Notes: generated by a model not told the origin, from the letters alone. A DNA stretch of 64,000 nt from Desulfosporosinus sp. (GCA_031292095.1 JARLHU010000049.1:1-64000); one strand, 5' to 3'. Positions 41,917 to 52,033 are shown, counted from the stretch's first letter. Program-made: numbers and translations.

Positions 41917-42981
41917 ATGAATACAAGAGGGAATGTAATGTATCCTATAAATTTGAACTATAAAATGCCTGCTGAATGGGTCGACCATACCCGTACCTTT
42001 ATTTCCTGGCCAGTTCAAGCATCTATGTGTTATCCGGAGGATTTTGAAGCGGTTTGCCTTGGTTATGCCGAGATTATCGAGGCTATTGCCGAATTTGAAG
42101 CCGTTACGGTTGTGGTGAATTCTGTTGTTGCGGAGGAATCTGAAACGCTCGCTCGCTTATTTAGTAACAAGCGGATTGAAGGCCTTTCTATCGCGCATGA
42201 TGATGCGTGGCTACGCGATAACGGACCGACGTTTCTCGTCCATGATCAAGGGGAGGTAGCAGGGGTCAATTGGCATTTTAATGCCTGGGGTGGTAAATAT
42301 GCGTCCTGGGCTTTGGACGATCAGGTGGCTGCTCAAATTCTTAGCTCTGTCGGATTGAAACGTTTTGATGCGCCTCTAGTCATGGAAGGAGGTTCCTTCC
42401 ATGTGGACGGAGAAGGCACGCTTTTGACCACGGAGCAGTGTCTCCTGAATCCTAATCGAAACCCGGACTTAACGAGAGAACAGATTGAAGCTGAGTTAAA
42501 AAAGTTCTTAAATATCCGGAAAGTAGTCTGGCTGAAAAAAGGGTTAGCTGGGGACGAGACAGATGGACATGTGGACAATATTGCCTGCTTTGCAGCTCTG
42601 GGTAAAATCCTGATCCAGGTTTGTGACGATCCTAAGGATGAAAATTACGCGATTACCCAAGAAAACTTAAGGATTCTTGAGCGAGAAACTGATGCCCTGG
42701 GGAGAAAATTTGAAATTATCTCTATCCAGCAACCTCCGAAATTGTTCGCTAAAGATAAACGCTTAACCTTGAGTTATCTGAATTTTTACTTTGTCAATGG
42801 GGGGATTATTTTGCCCATTTTCGGCGGCAAAGCGGGAGAAACCGATCAACTCGCAGTGCAGGTGTTGGGGCAACTATTTCCAGAAAGACGGATTCGCACG
42901 GTTAATGGCATGGCGATCATCCGGGAGGGCGGGAATGTGCATTGCACAACCCAGCAGATGCCCGCGGGGAGGAAGGGGTAA
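41917..42981 (+). CDS. aguA: Agmatine deiminase
   Basis: MPAEWVDHTRTFISWP; DDAWLRDNGPTFLV; WLKKGLAGDETDGHVDNIACF; GGNVHCTTQQMP. Confidence 0.95.
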   Translation: MNTRGNVMYPINLNYKMPAEWVDHTRTFISWPVQASMCYPEDFEAVCLGYAEIIEAIAEFEAVTVVVNSVVAEESETLARLFSNKRIEGLSIAHDDAWLRDNGPTFLVHDQGEVAGVNWHFNAWGGKYASWALDDQVAAQILSSVGLKRFDAPLVMEGGSFHVDGEGTLLTTEQCLLNPNRNPDLTREQIEAELKKFLNIRKVVWLKKGLAGDETDGHVDNIACFAALGKILIQVCDDPKDENYAITQENLRILERETDALGRKFEIISIQQPPKLFAKDKRLTLSYLNFYFVNGGIILPIFGGKAGETDQLAVQVLGQLFPERRIRTVNGMAIIREGGNVHCTTQQMPAGRKG

Positions 42982-42983
42982 AA

Positions 42984-43859
42984 GTGAGAAACGTAAAAGT
43001 AGCGGCTACTCAGATGAGCTGTTCGGTTAGCATCGATGAAAACATTGCCAAAGCAGACGCGTTGGTTAGAGACGCAGCCAGTAAGGGGGCTCAAATCATC
43101 TTGTTGCAAGAGTTGTTTGAAACCCCCTATTTCTGTCAAAAGGAAAAATCCGCTTATTATGTTTTTGCGACAGAATTAGAAAATAATAAAGCTGTTCAGC
43201 ATTTTAAACAAGTGGCTAAAGAGCTTCAGGTGGTATTACCGATCAGCTTTTATGAGAAGAAAAATTATGCTCGCTATAATTCGCTGGCCGTCATCGATGC
43301 CAATGGAGACGTGCTGGGGAAATACCGCAAGAGTCATATCCCTGCTGGACCTGGATATGAAGAAAAGTTCTACTTTAACCCAGGGGATACAGGCTTTAAG
43401 GTCTGGGATACCCAGTACGCAAAAATTGGAGTTGGGGTTTGCTGGGATCAATGGTATCCGGAAGCCGCCCGATGTATGGCCTTAATGGGCGCTGAACTAT
43501 TATTTTATCCTACGGCCATTGGTTCTGAGCCCCAAGATGAGGCCATCGATTCCAAAGAGCATTGGCAGACCTGTATGCTGGGGCATGCAGCCGCGAATCT
43601 GATTCCGGTGGTTGCTTCAAATCGGATCGGAGTTGAGGAAGATGAAGATTCCGAGATTACCTTCTACGGCTCTTCATTTGTTGCAGGTCCGCAAGGGAAC
43701 AAGGTGGCCGAAGCTAACCGCACGGAAGAAACAGTGCTTGTTGCTGAATTTGACTTGGAGCAACTAGAGCTGCAGCGACTCGAGTGGGGAATTTTCAGAG
43801 ATCGTCGGCCTGATTTATACAGAATTATCTCCTCCTATGATGGCGAGTTAGAACTATAA
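42984..43859 (+). CDS. aguB: N-carbamoylputrescine amidase
   Basis: VKVAATQMSCS; ILLQELFETPYFCQ; YRKSHIP; GVGVCWDQWYPEAARCMAL; coupled to aguA. Confidence 0.95.
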   Translation: MRNVKVAATQMSCSVSIDENIAKADALVRDAASKGAQIILLQELFETPYFCQKEKSAYYVFATELENNKAVQHFKQVAKELQVVLPISFYEKKNYARYNSLAVIDANGDVLGKYRKSHIPAGPGYEEKFYFNPGDTGFKVWDTQYAKIGVGVCWDQWYPEAARCMALMGAELLFYPTAIGSEPQDEAIDSKEHWQTCMLGHAAANLIPVVASNRIGVEEDEDSEITFYGSSFVAGPQGNKVAEANRTEETVLVAEFDLEQLELQRLEWGIFRDRRPDLYRIISSYDGELEL

Positions 43860-43896
43860 ATTTAAGTCAAATTGAATAAAACGGCGGAGGGATTTT

Positions 43897-44730
43897 ATGC
43901 TTAAAATTGGTTTTCTTGGTCCGGAAGGTAACTTTACCCAAAGAGCTGCCTTAATGTATACCTCTCAAAATCAGGCTGAATTAGTCGGTTTGCCCAGCCT
44001 TCGAGAAACTATGTTAGCTGTACAACAGGGTGAACTGGATTTGGCCGTTATTCCTTTTGAAAACTCTTTAGAAGGATCGGTCAATGTCGTTCTGGATATT
44101 TTGGCTTGGGAGGTGGACTTATTTATTATCGATGAACTCATTCTGCCAATCTCACAGACTCTAATGATTACGCCTGGGGCTAAGTGGCAGGATATTACGG
44201 AGGTTTTCACTCATCCCCAGTCGGCCGGTCAGTGCCGTCTCTTTTTGGAAACCAAACTGCCGCAGGCCAAGTTGTATTTAACCAACAGTAACTCAGAAGG
44301 GGCCAACCAAGCCAAAATGAAGGGAATTACAGCGGGGGCTATAGGTCCGGAACAAGCGGCAGATATCTTCGGACTGGAAGTTGTGCTGCGTGATATACAA
44401 GATAAGGACAATAATTTTACTAGGTTTGTAGTGGTAGGGAAAAATTCAGCTCAGTCCACCGCCGCTAAGAACAAGACCTCAATCGTCTTTTCAACCGAAC
44501 ATAAGCCCGGTAGTCTATCCTGCATCCTGAATATATTTAGCTTGTGGGATATTAACATGAGTAAGATTGAATCCAGACCTTCTCGTGGTAAGCTGGGTAG
44601 ATATATCTTTTTTATCGACATTGAAGGGCATATGATTGACCCGGACGTTCGAGATGCTTTAACTATGGTAAAACGAAAAACAACCTTTTACAAATTTCTC
44701 GGTTCCTATCCAAGGGCAGACCTGGATTAA
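43897..44730 (+). CDS. pheA: Prephenate dehydratase
   Basis: IGFLGPEGNFTQRAA; PFENSLEGSVNVVLD; NNFTRFVVVGK; ACT domain KPGSLSCILNIFSLWDINMSKIESRPSR. Confidence 0.95.
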   Translation: MLKIGFLGPEGNFTQRAALMYTSQNQAELVGLPSLRETMLAVQQGELDLAVIPFENSLEGSVNVVLDILAWEVDLFIIDELILPISQTLMITPGAKWQDITEVFTHPQSAGQCRLFLETKLPQAKLYLTNSNSEGANQAKMKGITAGAIGPEQAADIFGLEVVLRDIQDKDNNFTRFVVVGKNSAQSTAAKNKTSIVFSTEHKPGSLSCILNIFSLWDINMSKIESRPSRGKLGRYIFFIDIEGHMIDPDVRDALTMVKRKTTFYKFLGSYPRADLD

Positions 44731-45034
44731 GTTAATGACAGCAAAAATAAAAAAACCAATATCATTTTTGTCGAATGAAGATGGTTTTAACGGCGAAAAG
44801 CTGAGCAAAGTTTTTCTGCGAGAAAGTGGTGGGATTTGTTGGAGCAAGTCATTGAAGAACGAAAAGTACTCTGTTCAGTCGTCTCTAAGATTGTTTCTAT
44901 AATAATCTATCGATTGAAACCGTTAGATGGGCTTGGAGAAGGAGAAATTGTTGGGTTTAAATGTCATAGTATTAGTGTAAACTGTGAGTCCCGGTGCACT
45001 TATAAATATTTCATGGAGGATTTTTGACCATTTA

Positions 45035-46012
45035 TTACTGAGGATCAGGGTTTGACCCACTATCAAAAAACGAAAAGCTGTTTTTCCTGGATTTCTTACT
45101 TCGGTACATGGCAAGGTCTGCATTTTTGATTAAATCCTTGGCATCTAGAGTATCACTCGGATAGACACTGATCCCTATGCTGAGGGTGATAAAGACAATC
45201 TGATCGTAAATTTCAAAGGGCTGTTCGAAAGCACTAATCACTTTTTCAGCAATAATTTTCACATCCTGTTTCGTCTTTATTTGTGATAGAACTATTATGA
45301 ATTCGTCGCCGCCGAAACGGGAGAGGAGATCACTCTTGCGGATACAAGCTTGCAAACGTTCAGAGACCCCTCGTAATAGTTCATCGCCATAAGAGTGACC
45401 AAAATTGTCGTTAACCAGTTTAAACTCATCAAGATCGAGGAACAGAACAGCTAATAGTTCTTTAGTCCGTCGGGCGTACTTGATTGCTAAATTAAGTTGC
45501 TCATCTAGCAAGGTTCGATTTGGTAAATTAGTAAGACAGTCATGCAAAGCATGATGATTGCTAATTCTTTCTGAAACTTTTATATGTTCGTTTTCAATTT
45601 CTAGAGCTTTTATAATATTTTTCAACTGGTGAACACGGTTTAAATGACTCGTTATATCTATAATTTGGATTAGAGCATAGACCTTCTTATCATAATAGAT
45701 CGGTCCTATCTCCATATTTTGGCGAATCGTAGCTTCTAGTGTGTTATTAGCTGGAAAAATGAAAGCGGAATGAAGAGCTCCAGAACAGAAGCGTCGTTGC
45801 CCGAAAAAGAGAGATTTTTGTAGGATTTCAAAATAAATTTTTTCACCAAAACGTGGACAAACAGTTTCGATTTTTTGACCGATCGCTTGTCCCTTTTGAA
45901 TATGGGTAAATTGTTCTATCCAGGCGTTCCAGATTACTATCGTAAGATTCTGATCGACAACGATCGTACCGATATTCATCTGGTCCAGAACCTGTGAAAA
46001 TAGACTATCCAT
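45035..46012 (-). CDS. PAS-GGDEF diguanylate cyclase
   Basis: PAS-like N-terminus; HDCLTNLPNRTLLDEQL...FLDLDEFKLVNDNFGHSYGDELL...LSRFGGDEFIIVL. Confidence 0.94.
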   Translation of the reverse strand: MDSLFSQVLDQMNIGTIVVDQNLTIVIWNAWIEQFTHIQKGQAIGQKIETVCPRFGEKIYFEILQKSLFFGQRRFCSGALHSAFIFPANNTLEATIRQNMEIGPIYYDKKVYALIQIIDITSHLNRVHQLKNIIKALEIENEHIKVSERISNHHALHDCLTNLPNRTLLDEQLNLAIKYARRTKELLAVLFLDLDEFKLVNDNFGHSYGDELLRGVSERLQACIRKSDLLSRFGGDEFIIVLSQIKTKQDVKIIAEKVISAFEQPFEIYDQIVFITLSIGISVYPSDTLDAKDLIKNADLAMYRSKKSRKNSFSFFDSGSNPDPQ

Positions 46013-46628
46013 TTAAACCCTCCGAGAGTTGATTGATTTTTTCTAAAAGTAATGAAACAGAATTGAGGCTTAAGGCGATAAGAACAGCGCCAGTTATTCT
46101 AGTTTTAGAAAGTGTAAACGATGTATGTAAAACAAGCATGTAAATATTATTTTGCAAGAGGATTTTTTGGGTTTCAGAAAAAGAAATTAGTTCAATTTCT
46201 GGCAATGAGTAATCTACTCTTATATCTAACAAGTTTCCAAATTCTCCGATAATGGCATTAATAATAAGATTTCCGATTTCTCTTAAAATATCTAATTCAG
46301 TATCAACGAAACTAACAATGTTTTTACATTCATCAGGTAATAGAATTTCCTCTGTACAAGCTGTGACCAATAGTTTAGCTTGTTCCGGGGGGAAAACTAG
46401 AAATGCTTTCCCTTGAAATTCGTTACCAAATCTCATTGATGAAGAAACAACGTGACCGGAGGAAAAGATAGACAGATATTTATATTCAGAAAAATCCAAT
46501 TCAGAAACTGTCATGAGCATAATTTGGGGAATGGTTAATTCAATCTTTTGATTTACCATTTCAGATAATAGACTGGCAGCTTGACCAATATAGACATTCA
46601 CTAATTCGGTTAGGATATCCTTATGCAT
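46005..46628 (-). CDS. Chemotaxis phosphatase CheC/CheX-like protein
   Basis: DILREIGNLIINAIIGEFGNLLDIRVDYSLPEI; MHKDILTELVNVYIGQAASLLSEMV; ATG at 46628. Confidence 0.8.
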   Translation of the reverse strand: MHKDILTELVNVYIGQAASLLSEMVNQKIELTIPQIMLMTVSELDFSEYKYLSIFSSGHVVSSSMRFGNEFQGKAFLVFPPEQAKLLVTACTEEILLPDECKNIVSFVDTELDILREIGNLIINAIIGEFGNLLDIRVDYSLPEIELISFSETQKILLQNNIYMLVLHTSFTLSKTRITGAVLIALSLNSVSLLLEKINQLSEGLNG

Positions 46629-46632
46629 TAAA

Positions 46633-47004
46633 CTAAGCACCAAACTCCTCCTTAACAAGGTTAATAAGTTGATTGGATTTTTCTTGGTTGAAAGGTTTGT
46701 GTATAAAGGCCGTGATTCCGAACGCCTCAATTTCTTCGCGATTAGCTTTTTGAACATCGGCTGAAAAGACAATAATTTTAGTCGTAAGGTCTTCTTCTCT
46801 AATTAATTTTAAAAGTTCCCAACCGTTCATTTCGGGCATCAATAAATCCATCACGATCAGGTCTGGTTTCTCTGCGCGATAAAGGGTATAACCTTCAATT
46901 CCATTGCTGGCCATTAATAATTCTAAGCTCGGAATATTGATTTGCAAGGTCTTTCCAACTAAAGACCTGACAAAATTGGAATCATCTACAACTAAAATTT
47001 TCAT
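46633..47004 (-). CDS. CheY-like response regulator
   Basis: MKILVVDDSNFVRSLVGK; PDLIVMDLLMPEMNGWELLKLI; GITAFIHKPF. Confidence 0.94.
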   Translation of the reverse strand: MKILVVDDSNFVRSLVGKTLQINIPSLELLMASNGIEGYTLYRAEKPDLIVMDLLMPEMNGWELLKLIREEDLTTKIIVFSADVQKANREEIEAFGITAFIHKPFNQEKSNQLINLVKEEFGA

Positions 47005-47211
47005 GAGGATTCAATCTCCTTTTATGATGATCAAATGTGATCGGTTTGGAGTATTTGGTGGTCTCTGACTAATCTGTTGTAACTTCTATTTTCTCCTAGG
47101 AAATACCTCTTTTTTGAAATTTATGAGTGAATAAAAATTACCCAAAGACTTGGGGCTTTGCACGTCGGTACAAAGCCCCAGATTTAGATATCCATTATGA
47201 ACGGGAATGTT

Positions 47212-48747
47212 TTAATTGCTTTTCTTCAATGCATAACGAGTAAAATTAAACTCATAGGAATAATTCTGCCTTAGAACCCCTTGTAAGAAATATTTGTTGG
47301 TTATATTACTGTTTTCTAAAAGCTCGTTCTTAAATCTTTCGAATAATTCTCTGAACATGATTTCATTTCTATCAAATTCGATAATTGCATCGTGTATTTT
47401 TCTCAGCAATTCGATTGGAATCTTGATGCCGTTAGGCAGTATTCGTTTTCCCTTATCGCATAAAATTGTTAGTTCAGTCACTCTTACATCAATAGCTCTA
47501 TTGTTTTCGGGAAGGTCAACATCACCAAACAACCCCCGCACGTAATTGCGAAAACGAATTGCTTCAGAATCATCATAAAGCTTGATTCCGTCAGGATAAT
47601 ACTTTTCAAGCACAACATAGTACATTCGTGAGAGGCTCATTCTTTTCTTCAAATAAACTGTTCCGGAGAGGGTATAATCGGCTAAAATTAATCTTTTCGT
47701 ATCCTCAAAGGTTATTGGAAGGACCAAATTATCAATAACATCGACAATCACTTCATCAACTGATTCAAAGTCAAATATTTCGGGTAAGCTTTTTTTGTAT
47801 TTTTTTAATTGTTCATACCATTTTTTTTCCCCAATAATGAAGCCATTAAGTTCTTCTGACCAATGTGCTGTGGAGGAGCAGTTGCTTACTTTTAAATAAT
47901 ATGTGAATATACTTGCTAGATCTCCTAATAGCTCTTTTATCTCATCAAGAGAGATATAACAGCTATTTTTGCCAAAGGCATAAAGAATATAGTGCGGCAT
48001 GATCCTTGCCATATATTGATCGAAGTGGCCTTGAAACTTCTTCTCTATCAGACGTACTCCTTCATGGGTAAGTCCACAACCAGTACTAGTTTCTTCGAGC
48101 GTAGCTCCATTGGCACGTTTTCTAATTATTTCTTCATCCCTAGCTTTTTTAAACAAGTTATGGAGCTCATGTTTCATTATAGCTAACTTATCTTCACTCA
48201 ACCAATTCAGGAACCCAACGAGTTGAATATTGTTCATTTCGTCGATAGTCAACGGTAATAATTGCCGTAGATCTCGAACATAATTTATTTTTGAGCTTCC
48301 AAATAGTTCCAAAAGTTTATTTGTTCCATCTTTCACTCCAAACGCTGAGATTAAGGGAGTGATTTTACCGTCATAGTTATTGGCGGCTACAGCTACAATA
48401 AGTTGATAGAGTTTATTTCTAGTTTTTTTGGCATCCTCATAGGTGTCTACATAAGAATTTAAAATTGATATTACATGTTCAAGACCTTTATAGTTTTTTG
48501 AACACCAAATACTGAGCTCTTCTCCCAATTCTTCTCTGATTTCAAGGAGCTTGTTTGAAAAGACGGAATTAATGCCATTAGCTTTATCAAAGTCAGCAGT
48601 CGAAAATGACGATAGCCAACTAAAGGCAATTGCCTTAGCGGGGTTTTCGAGGCAAACGTTAAACATTTCTTCTCCCAAAACCTCTATTATTTTAGCTTTA
48701 GATTTGAGATTGTCCTCAATCAATAATTTGCTGTTGTCTAAAATCAT
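47212..48747 (-). CDS. Protein with sigma-70 region 4-like HTH and possible alpha-CTD-like HhH
   Basis: ANGATLEETSTGCGLTHEGVRLIEKKFQGHF resembles sigma region 4.2; VRDLRQLLPLTIDEMNNIQLVGFLNWL resembles an alpha-CTD HhH. Confidence 0.6.
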   Translation of the reverse strand: MILDNSKLLIEDNLKSKAKIIEVLGEEMFNVCLENPAKAIAFSWLSSFSTADFDKANGINSVFSNKLLEIREELGEELSIWCSKNYKGLEHVISILNSYVDTYEDAKKTRNKLYQLIVAVAANNYDGKITPLISAFGVKDGTNKLLELFGSSKINYVRDLRQLLPLTIDEMNNIQLVGFLNWLSEDKLAIMKHELHNLFKKARDEEIIRKRANGATLEETSTGCGLTHEGVRLIEKKFQGHFDQYMARIMPHYILYAFGKNSCYISLDEIKELLGDLASIFTYYLKVSNCSSTAHWSEELNGFIIGEKKWYEQLKKYKKSLPEIFDFESVDEVIVDVIDNLVLPITFEDTKRLILADYTLSGTVYLKKRMSLSRMYYVVLEKYYPDGIKLYDDSEAIRFRNYVRGLFGDVDLPENNRAIDVRVTELTILCDKGKRILPNGIKIPIELLRKIHDAIIEFDRNEIMFRELFERFKNELLENSNITNKYFLQGVLRQNYSYEFNFTRYALKKSN

Positions 48748-48843
48748 AACATCACTTCCTTCTAGTTTATTTAAAAACTTCTGATAGTTGCACTTAGGCG
48801 CTGCTCGTAAACTTACACTTTCTGACTTAAATAAAAAAACACA

Positions 48844-48882
48844 AAGTGAGCCCTTAATTATGGAAAATTAAGGGCTCACTTA
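48844..48882. terminator. Bidirectional terminator hairpin
   Basis: AAGTGAGCCCTTAATTatggaAAATTAAGGGCTCACTT. Confidence 0.8.
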
Positions 48883-48943
48883 AACACTTGACCGCTGCAA
48901 ACCTGCTATAGATTTGGTGCCCGGTTATGAAATTAGAAAGAAA

Positions 48944-48979
48944 AAGCCGCCAGATATCGTAAAGATATCTTGGCGGCTT
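48944..48979. terminator. Hairpin
   Basis: AAGCCGCCAgatatcgtaaagatatctTGGCGGCTT. Confidence 0.75.
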
Positions 48980-49184
48980 CATTGCCGATTGAGTAACATC
49001 AAGAGTTAGTCATATAATACCTTTTGATTTGAAATTTGTCACTAACTAGATTATCCCATAACCACCTAATATTATGGAGCAAATCCTAGTTAAGTCCTAT
49101 AATCAAGGTGTTACGCCGTTTTACTCAATATTTTTCGTGACTACAATGAAGATTTAGTTATACAATATTCAATAGAAAAACCTG

Positions 49185-49213
49185 TTGTATTTCTAGAGCG
49201 ACGCGTCTATAAT
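49185..49213 (+). promoter_or_regulatory. Sigma-A-type promoter of APC copy 1
   Basis: TTGTAT - 17 nt - TATAAT; the same arrangement recurs at 54543-54571. Confidence 0.75.
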
Positions 49214-49220
49214 ACGTTTT

Positions 49221-49330
49221 AAGAGGTGCACATGATTCTTACAGATCGTCCTTGAGGTGCACGTCAGTTTACTTAGAACTATTAGCTTAAAGCAACGGCG
49301 CTTTTGATTTTTCAAAAGCGCCGTTTGTGT
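49221..49330 (+). promoter_or_regulatory. Leader element A with intrinsic terminator, copy 1
   Basis: Two AGGTGCAC motifs (GTGCAC self-complementary) then AACGGCGCTTTTGAtttTTCAAAAGCGCCGTT + T-rich (49294-49330); conserved in copy 2. Confidence 0.7.
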
Positions 49331-49384
49331 TTTTGTAAGGATGGAGGGAATGAATTTGATAAAACGAAGAGATAAAAGAAAATA

Positions 49385-49463
49385 GGGGTAAGAAACTTGG
49401 AAACGTCTTTGCGTTGCTACTGCCAGGTAAACGTGCAAAGGTTGTTAACTATAATTTTACCCC
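49385..49463 (+). ncRNA. Leader element B: structured 5'UTR RNA, copy 1
   Basis: Outer stem GGGGTAA/TTACCCC, inner stem CTTTGC/GCAAAG, conserved loop gttgctactgccaggtaaacgt; covarying pair with copy 2. Confidence 0.65.
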
Positions 49464-49548
49464 AATAATTAGTAGTTTCATTATATCGGAATATTGCGAC
49501 GATTTAAAGAGTGTCTTCGATAATCTAATTTAAAGGAGGAAAAGCCCT

Positions 49549-51051
49549 ATGTCTAATGAAGTACAAATGAAAAAAACTCTTGGTCTAACTGGTGTAACAG
49601 TCAATGCTATGGCGCTTATAGCTCCTGGAGCATTTTTATGGTTAACCTTTCAAATGCAAGCGGCTCAAGTTGACACCGCAGGGAATTCGACGGCAGGGGA
49701 TATGTTCTCTGGGTTAATATTAGCTTTGATCCTTGCTTTTCTTACTGCGATTTCGTATGCTAAGCTTGCAGAACTTTATCCGGATGCAGGCACGGGAAGT
49801 TCTTATTATTTTGCCGAACAGTCCTTTCTTAATAAAGAAATCAATATCGGCCATTTCTCTAGATTAGCCAAATTTGTCGTTGGTTGGTTCTCCCATCTTT
49901 ACTATTGGGTCTATCCAGGGGTTATGGTCGCCATGTTTGCCACGATGATCAATTATATCGCCAGTCAATTTGGAATTACTTTGTCAATTCCTGTGCAAAT
50001 ATTAATAGCCGTCGTTTTCTCGGGTATTACCGGTGCTGTTGCCTACAGAGGGATTAATGGATCCACGGTCACAGCCATCTTAATTAACGTGATTCAAATT
50101 GTTTCTCTGGTATTTGTTACGGTTTTAGCCTTAATTTATCGTACCACCAATCCGGAACATGTGGTCTTCGTGCATCCCTCAATGGTTGATGTCATTATAC
50201 CTCATAGTATGTCCGCTATTATATTTCAGGCTACCATCGCAATTTTATTGTTGGTAGGATTTGAAACGACAACGGCTTTAGGGGCGGAATCAAAATCCCC
50301 AAAACATATAAGCCGTGGGGTTATTCTATCTTTAGTGATTCAAGGTCTGATCTTTTACATTTTTGAGTATTTTGGTGCTAACGCTTGGATAAATAACTCT
50401 TATGTCGTCGATAAGCACATAGGGTTAGATGCAGCGGGTGCTTCAGGTGCTCCAATCGGGGATATGGTAAAAAACTTGGGGGATGTCTTATTACACAATT
50501 CGGGTTTTGCCTTAATGATCCTTGTAGCGTTAACTGTTGGAATCGCCATTTTCGGTACTACTTTAGCGTGTATGAATACCGGAGTTAGGGTAACGTACGC
50601 GATGTCCAAAGACAAAGAAGTTCCCAGTGCTTTAGGTATCTTACACCATCATCATGCGACTCCGCATAACGGCGTTTGGGCTATTACTATTGCTTCAGCT
50701 ATTATTGGAGGATTTGGGGTTATTTCGATTACCAATTTAACGGCTGTCACGCTGCTCTCGAATGTCGGAACGTTTATTCTTTATGGAATGACTTGCCTAA
50801 TAACACTGGTAGCCTTTTTACGTCATCCTAAACAAAACAAGTTCACACATGTTGTGATTCCGATTCTAGGTTTCCTATCAAACTTTGGAATGTTGCTGGC
50901 AATCTTTTACCTCGGTATCTTAGGTGGCGGGGCCACACGTACAGCTGCTTTAATAGCCATAATTAGTGCAATCGTGTGGACAGTTCTTGGTGTTATTTAC
51001 ATGGTTTCCAATAGCAAGGCCACTGGTCAGAGGATTGTAGCAAAAGTTTAA
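49549..51051 (+). CDS. APC-superfamily permease, copy 1
   Basis: LGLTGVTVNAMALIAPGAFLWLTFQMQ, about 12 TM-like segments, GFETTTALGAESKSPKHISRGV. Confidence 0.9.
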   Translation: MSNEVQMKKTLGLTGVTVNAMALIAPGAFLWLTFQMQAAQVDTAGNSTAGDMFSGLILALILAFLTAISYAKLAELYPDAGTGSSYYFAEQSFLNKEINIGHFSRLAKFVVGWFSHLYYWVYPGVMVAMFATMINYIASQFGITLSIPVQILIAVVFSGITGAVAYRGINGSTVTAILINVIQIVSLVFVTVLALIYRTTNPEHVVFVHPSMVDVIIPHSMSAIIFQATIAILLLVGFETTTALGAESKSPKHISRGVILSLVIQGLIFYIFEYFGANAWINNSYVVDKHIGLDAAGASGAPIGDMVKNLGDVLLHNSGFALMILVALTVGIAIFGTTLACMNTGVRVTYAMSKDKEVPSALGILHHHHATPHNGVWAITIASAIIGGFGVISITNLTAVTLLSNVGTFILYGMTCLITLVAFLRHPKQNKFTHVVIPILGFLSNFGMLLAIFYLGILGGGATRTAALIAIISAIVWTVLGVIYMVSNSKATGQRIVAKV

Positions 51052-51149
51052 TCTATAACTCTGATACCTATTTCCTATAATCAAAACGAAAAGAAAAGCT
51101 TGCGTTAGGGCGCTTAACAGCGCCCCCTTGCTAGTTCGGGGGTGATGCA

Positions 51150-51944
51150 ATGTTAACATTGAAAAATAATTCACAACCAAAACTGTATTTTAGTGTCGAC
51201 GGCAATACAGATAAGGGCCAAATTCGTCCGCGCAATGAGGACTATTTTAGTTTTTTTATTCCCCCCGATTTAGTAACAAGAGAAACATTGGGCAGCCTTA
51301 TCGTTATTTCGGATGGTGTAGGGGGGCATTTAGCGGGAGAAGTTGCCAGCGCAGAGGCCGTCAATGTTCTATTGCAAGAATACTATTTTGGTGATTACCC
51401 CAAAAAACTACCTAATCGTCTGAAAGGAGCCTTTGCTAAAGCAGCTTTGCATATTTTTGATTTATCGAAACAGCATAAGGATTTCTCGAATATGCAGTGT
51501 ACCTTAACTGCCTTGTTACTCAAGCAAGATCAATACTTTATCGCCCACGCAGGAGATACTAAAGCATTTTTACTACGTTCTAAGAACTTTATCCAATTAA
51601 CGAAGGATCATAGTTTAGTCGCCAAACTTGTGCGCATGGGTATGGTATCGCAAGAGCAAGCAAAAACACACCCTTATAAACACATGCTCATCCGAGCCTT
51701 AGGAGAGAGCCCTCTCTTACCTATCGATATTTATACAGGGACTATCCAAGTAGGAGATGTTTTCTGTCTCGTAACCGACGGGATCTTAGAACACTTAACT
51801 GAAGAGGAATTACAAATGTATCTCTTAGAGAATGATACTTTAGATAATATCCAAAAAAAGCTGATTCAAGAAGTGAATCGACGCGGTGGATGTGATAACA
51901 TGACAATATTAACTGTGAAAGTAATAGAGGATGATCAAAATTGA
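51150..51944 (+). CDS. PP2C-type protein phosphatase
   Basis: GNTDKGQIRPRNEDYFSFF; LIVISDGVGGHLAGEVASA; IAHAGDTKAFLLR; CLVTDGILEHLTEEE; GGCDNMTILTVKV. Confidence 0.93.
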   Translation: MLTLKNNSQPKLYFSVDGNTDKGQIRPRNEDYFSFFIPPDLVTRETLGSLIVISDGVGGHLAGEVASAEAVNVLLQEYYFGDYPKKLPNRLKGAFAKAALHIFDLSKQHKDFSNMQCTLTALLLKQDQYFIAHAGDTKAFLLRSKNFIQLTKDHSLVAKLVRMGMVSQEQAKTHPYKHMLIRALGESPLLPIDIYTGTIQVGDVFCLVTDGILEHLTEEELQMYLLENDTLDNIQKKLIQEVNRRGGCDNMTILTVKVIEDDQN

Positions 51945-51968
51945 TGATTCTCCTTGAAATAGTCAGGC

Positions 51969-52006
51969 AATGACGCCTACAACTATAATTAGTTGTAGGC
52001 GTCATT
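51969..52006. terminator. Hairpin, copy 1 of duplicated terminator
   Basis: AATGACGCCTACAACTataattAGTTGTAGGCGTCATT. Confidence 0.85.
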
Positions 52007-52033
52007 TGTCTTTGAGAAAGAAGGCGCCTTACG

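Noticed and set aside
44836-45027. 63-aa ORF downstream of pheA
   Set aside because: No convincing RBS, motif or context; left unannotated.
49221-49330. Lysine riboswitch suggested by AGAGGTGC
   Set aside because: Far too short before the terminator, and none of the other L-box conserved blocks are present.
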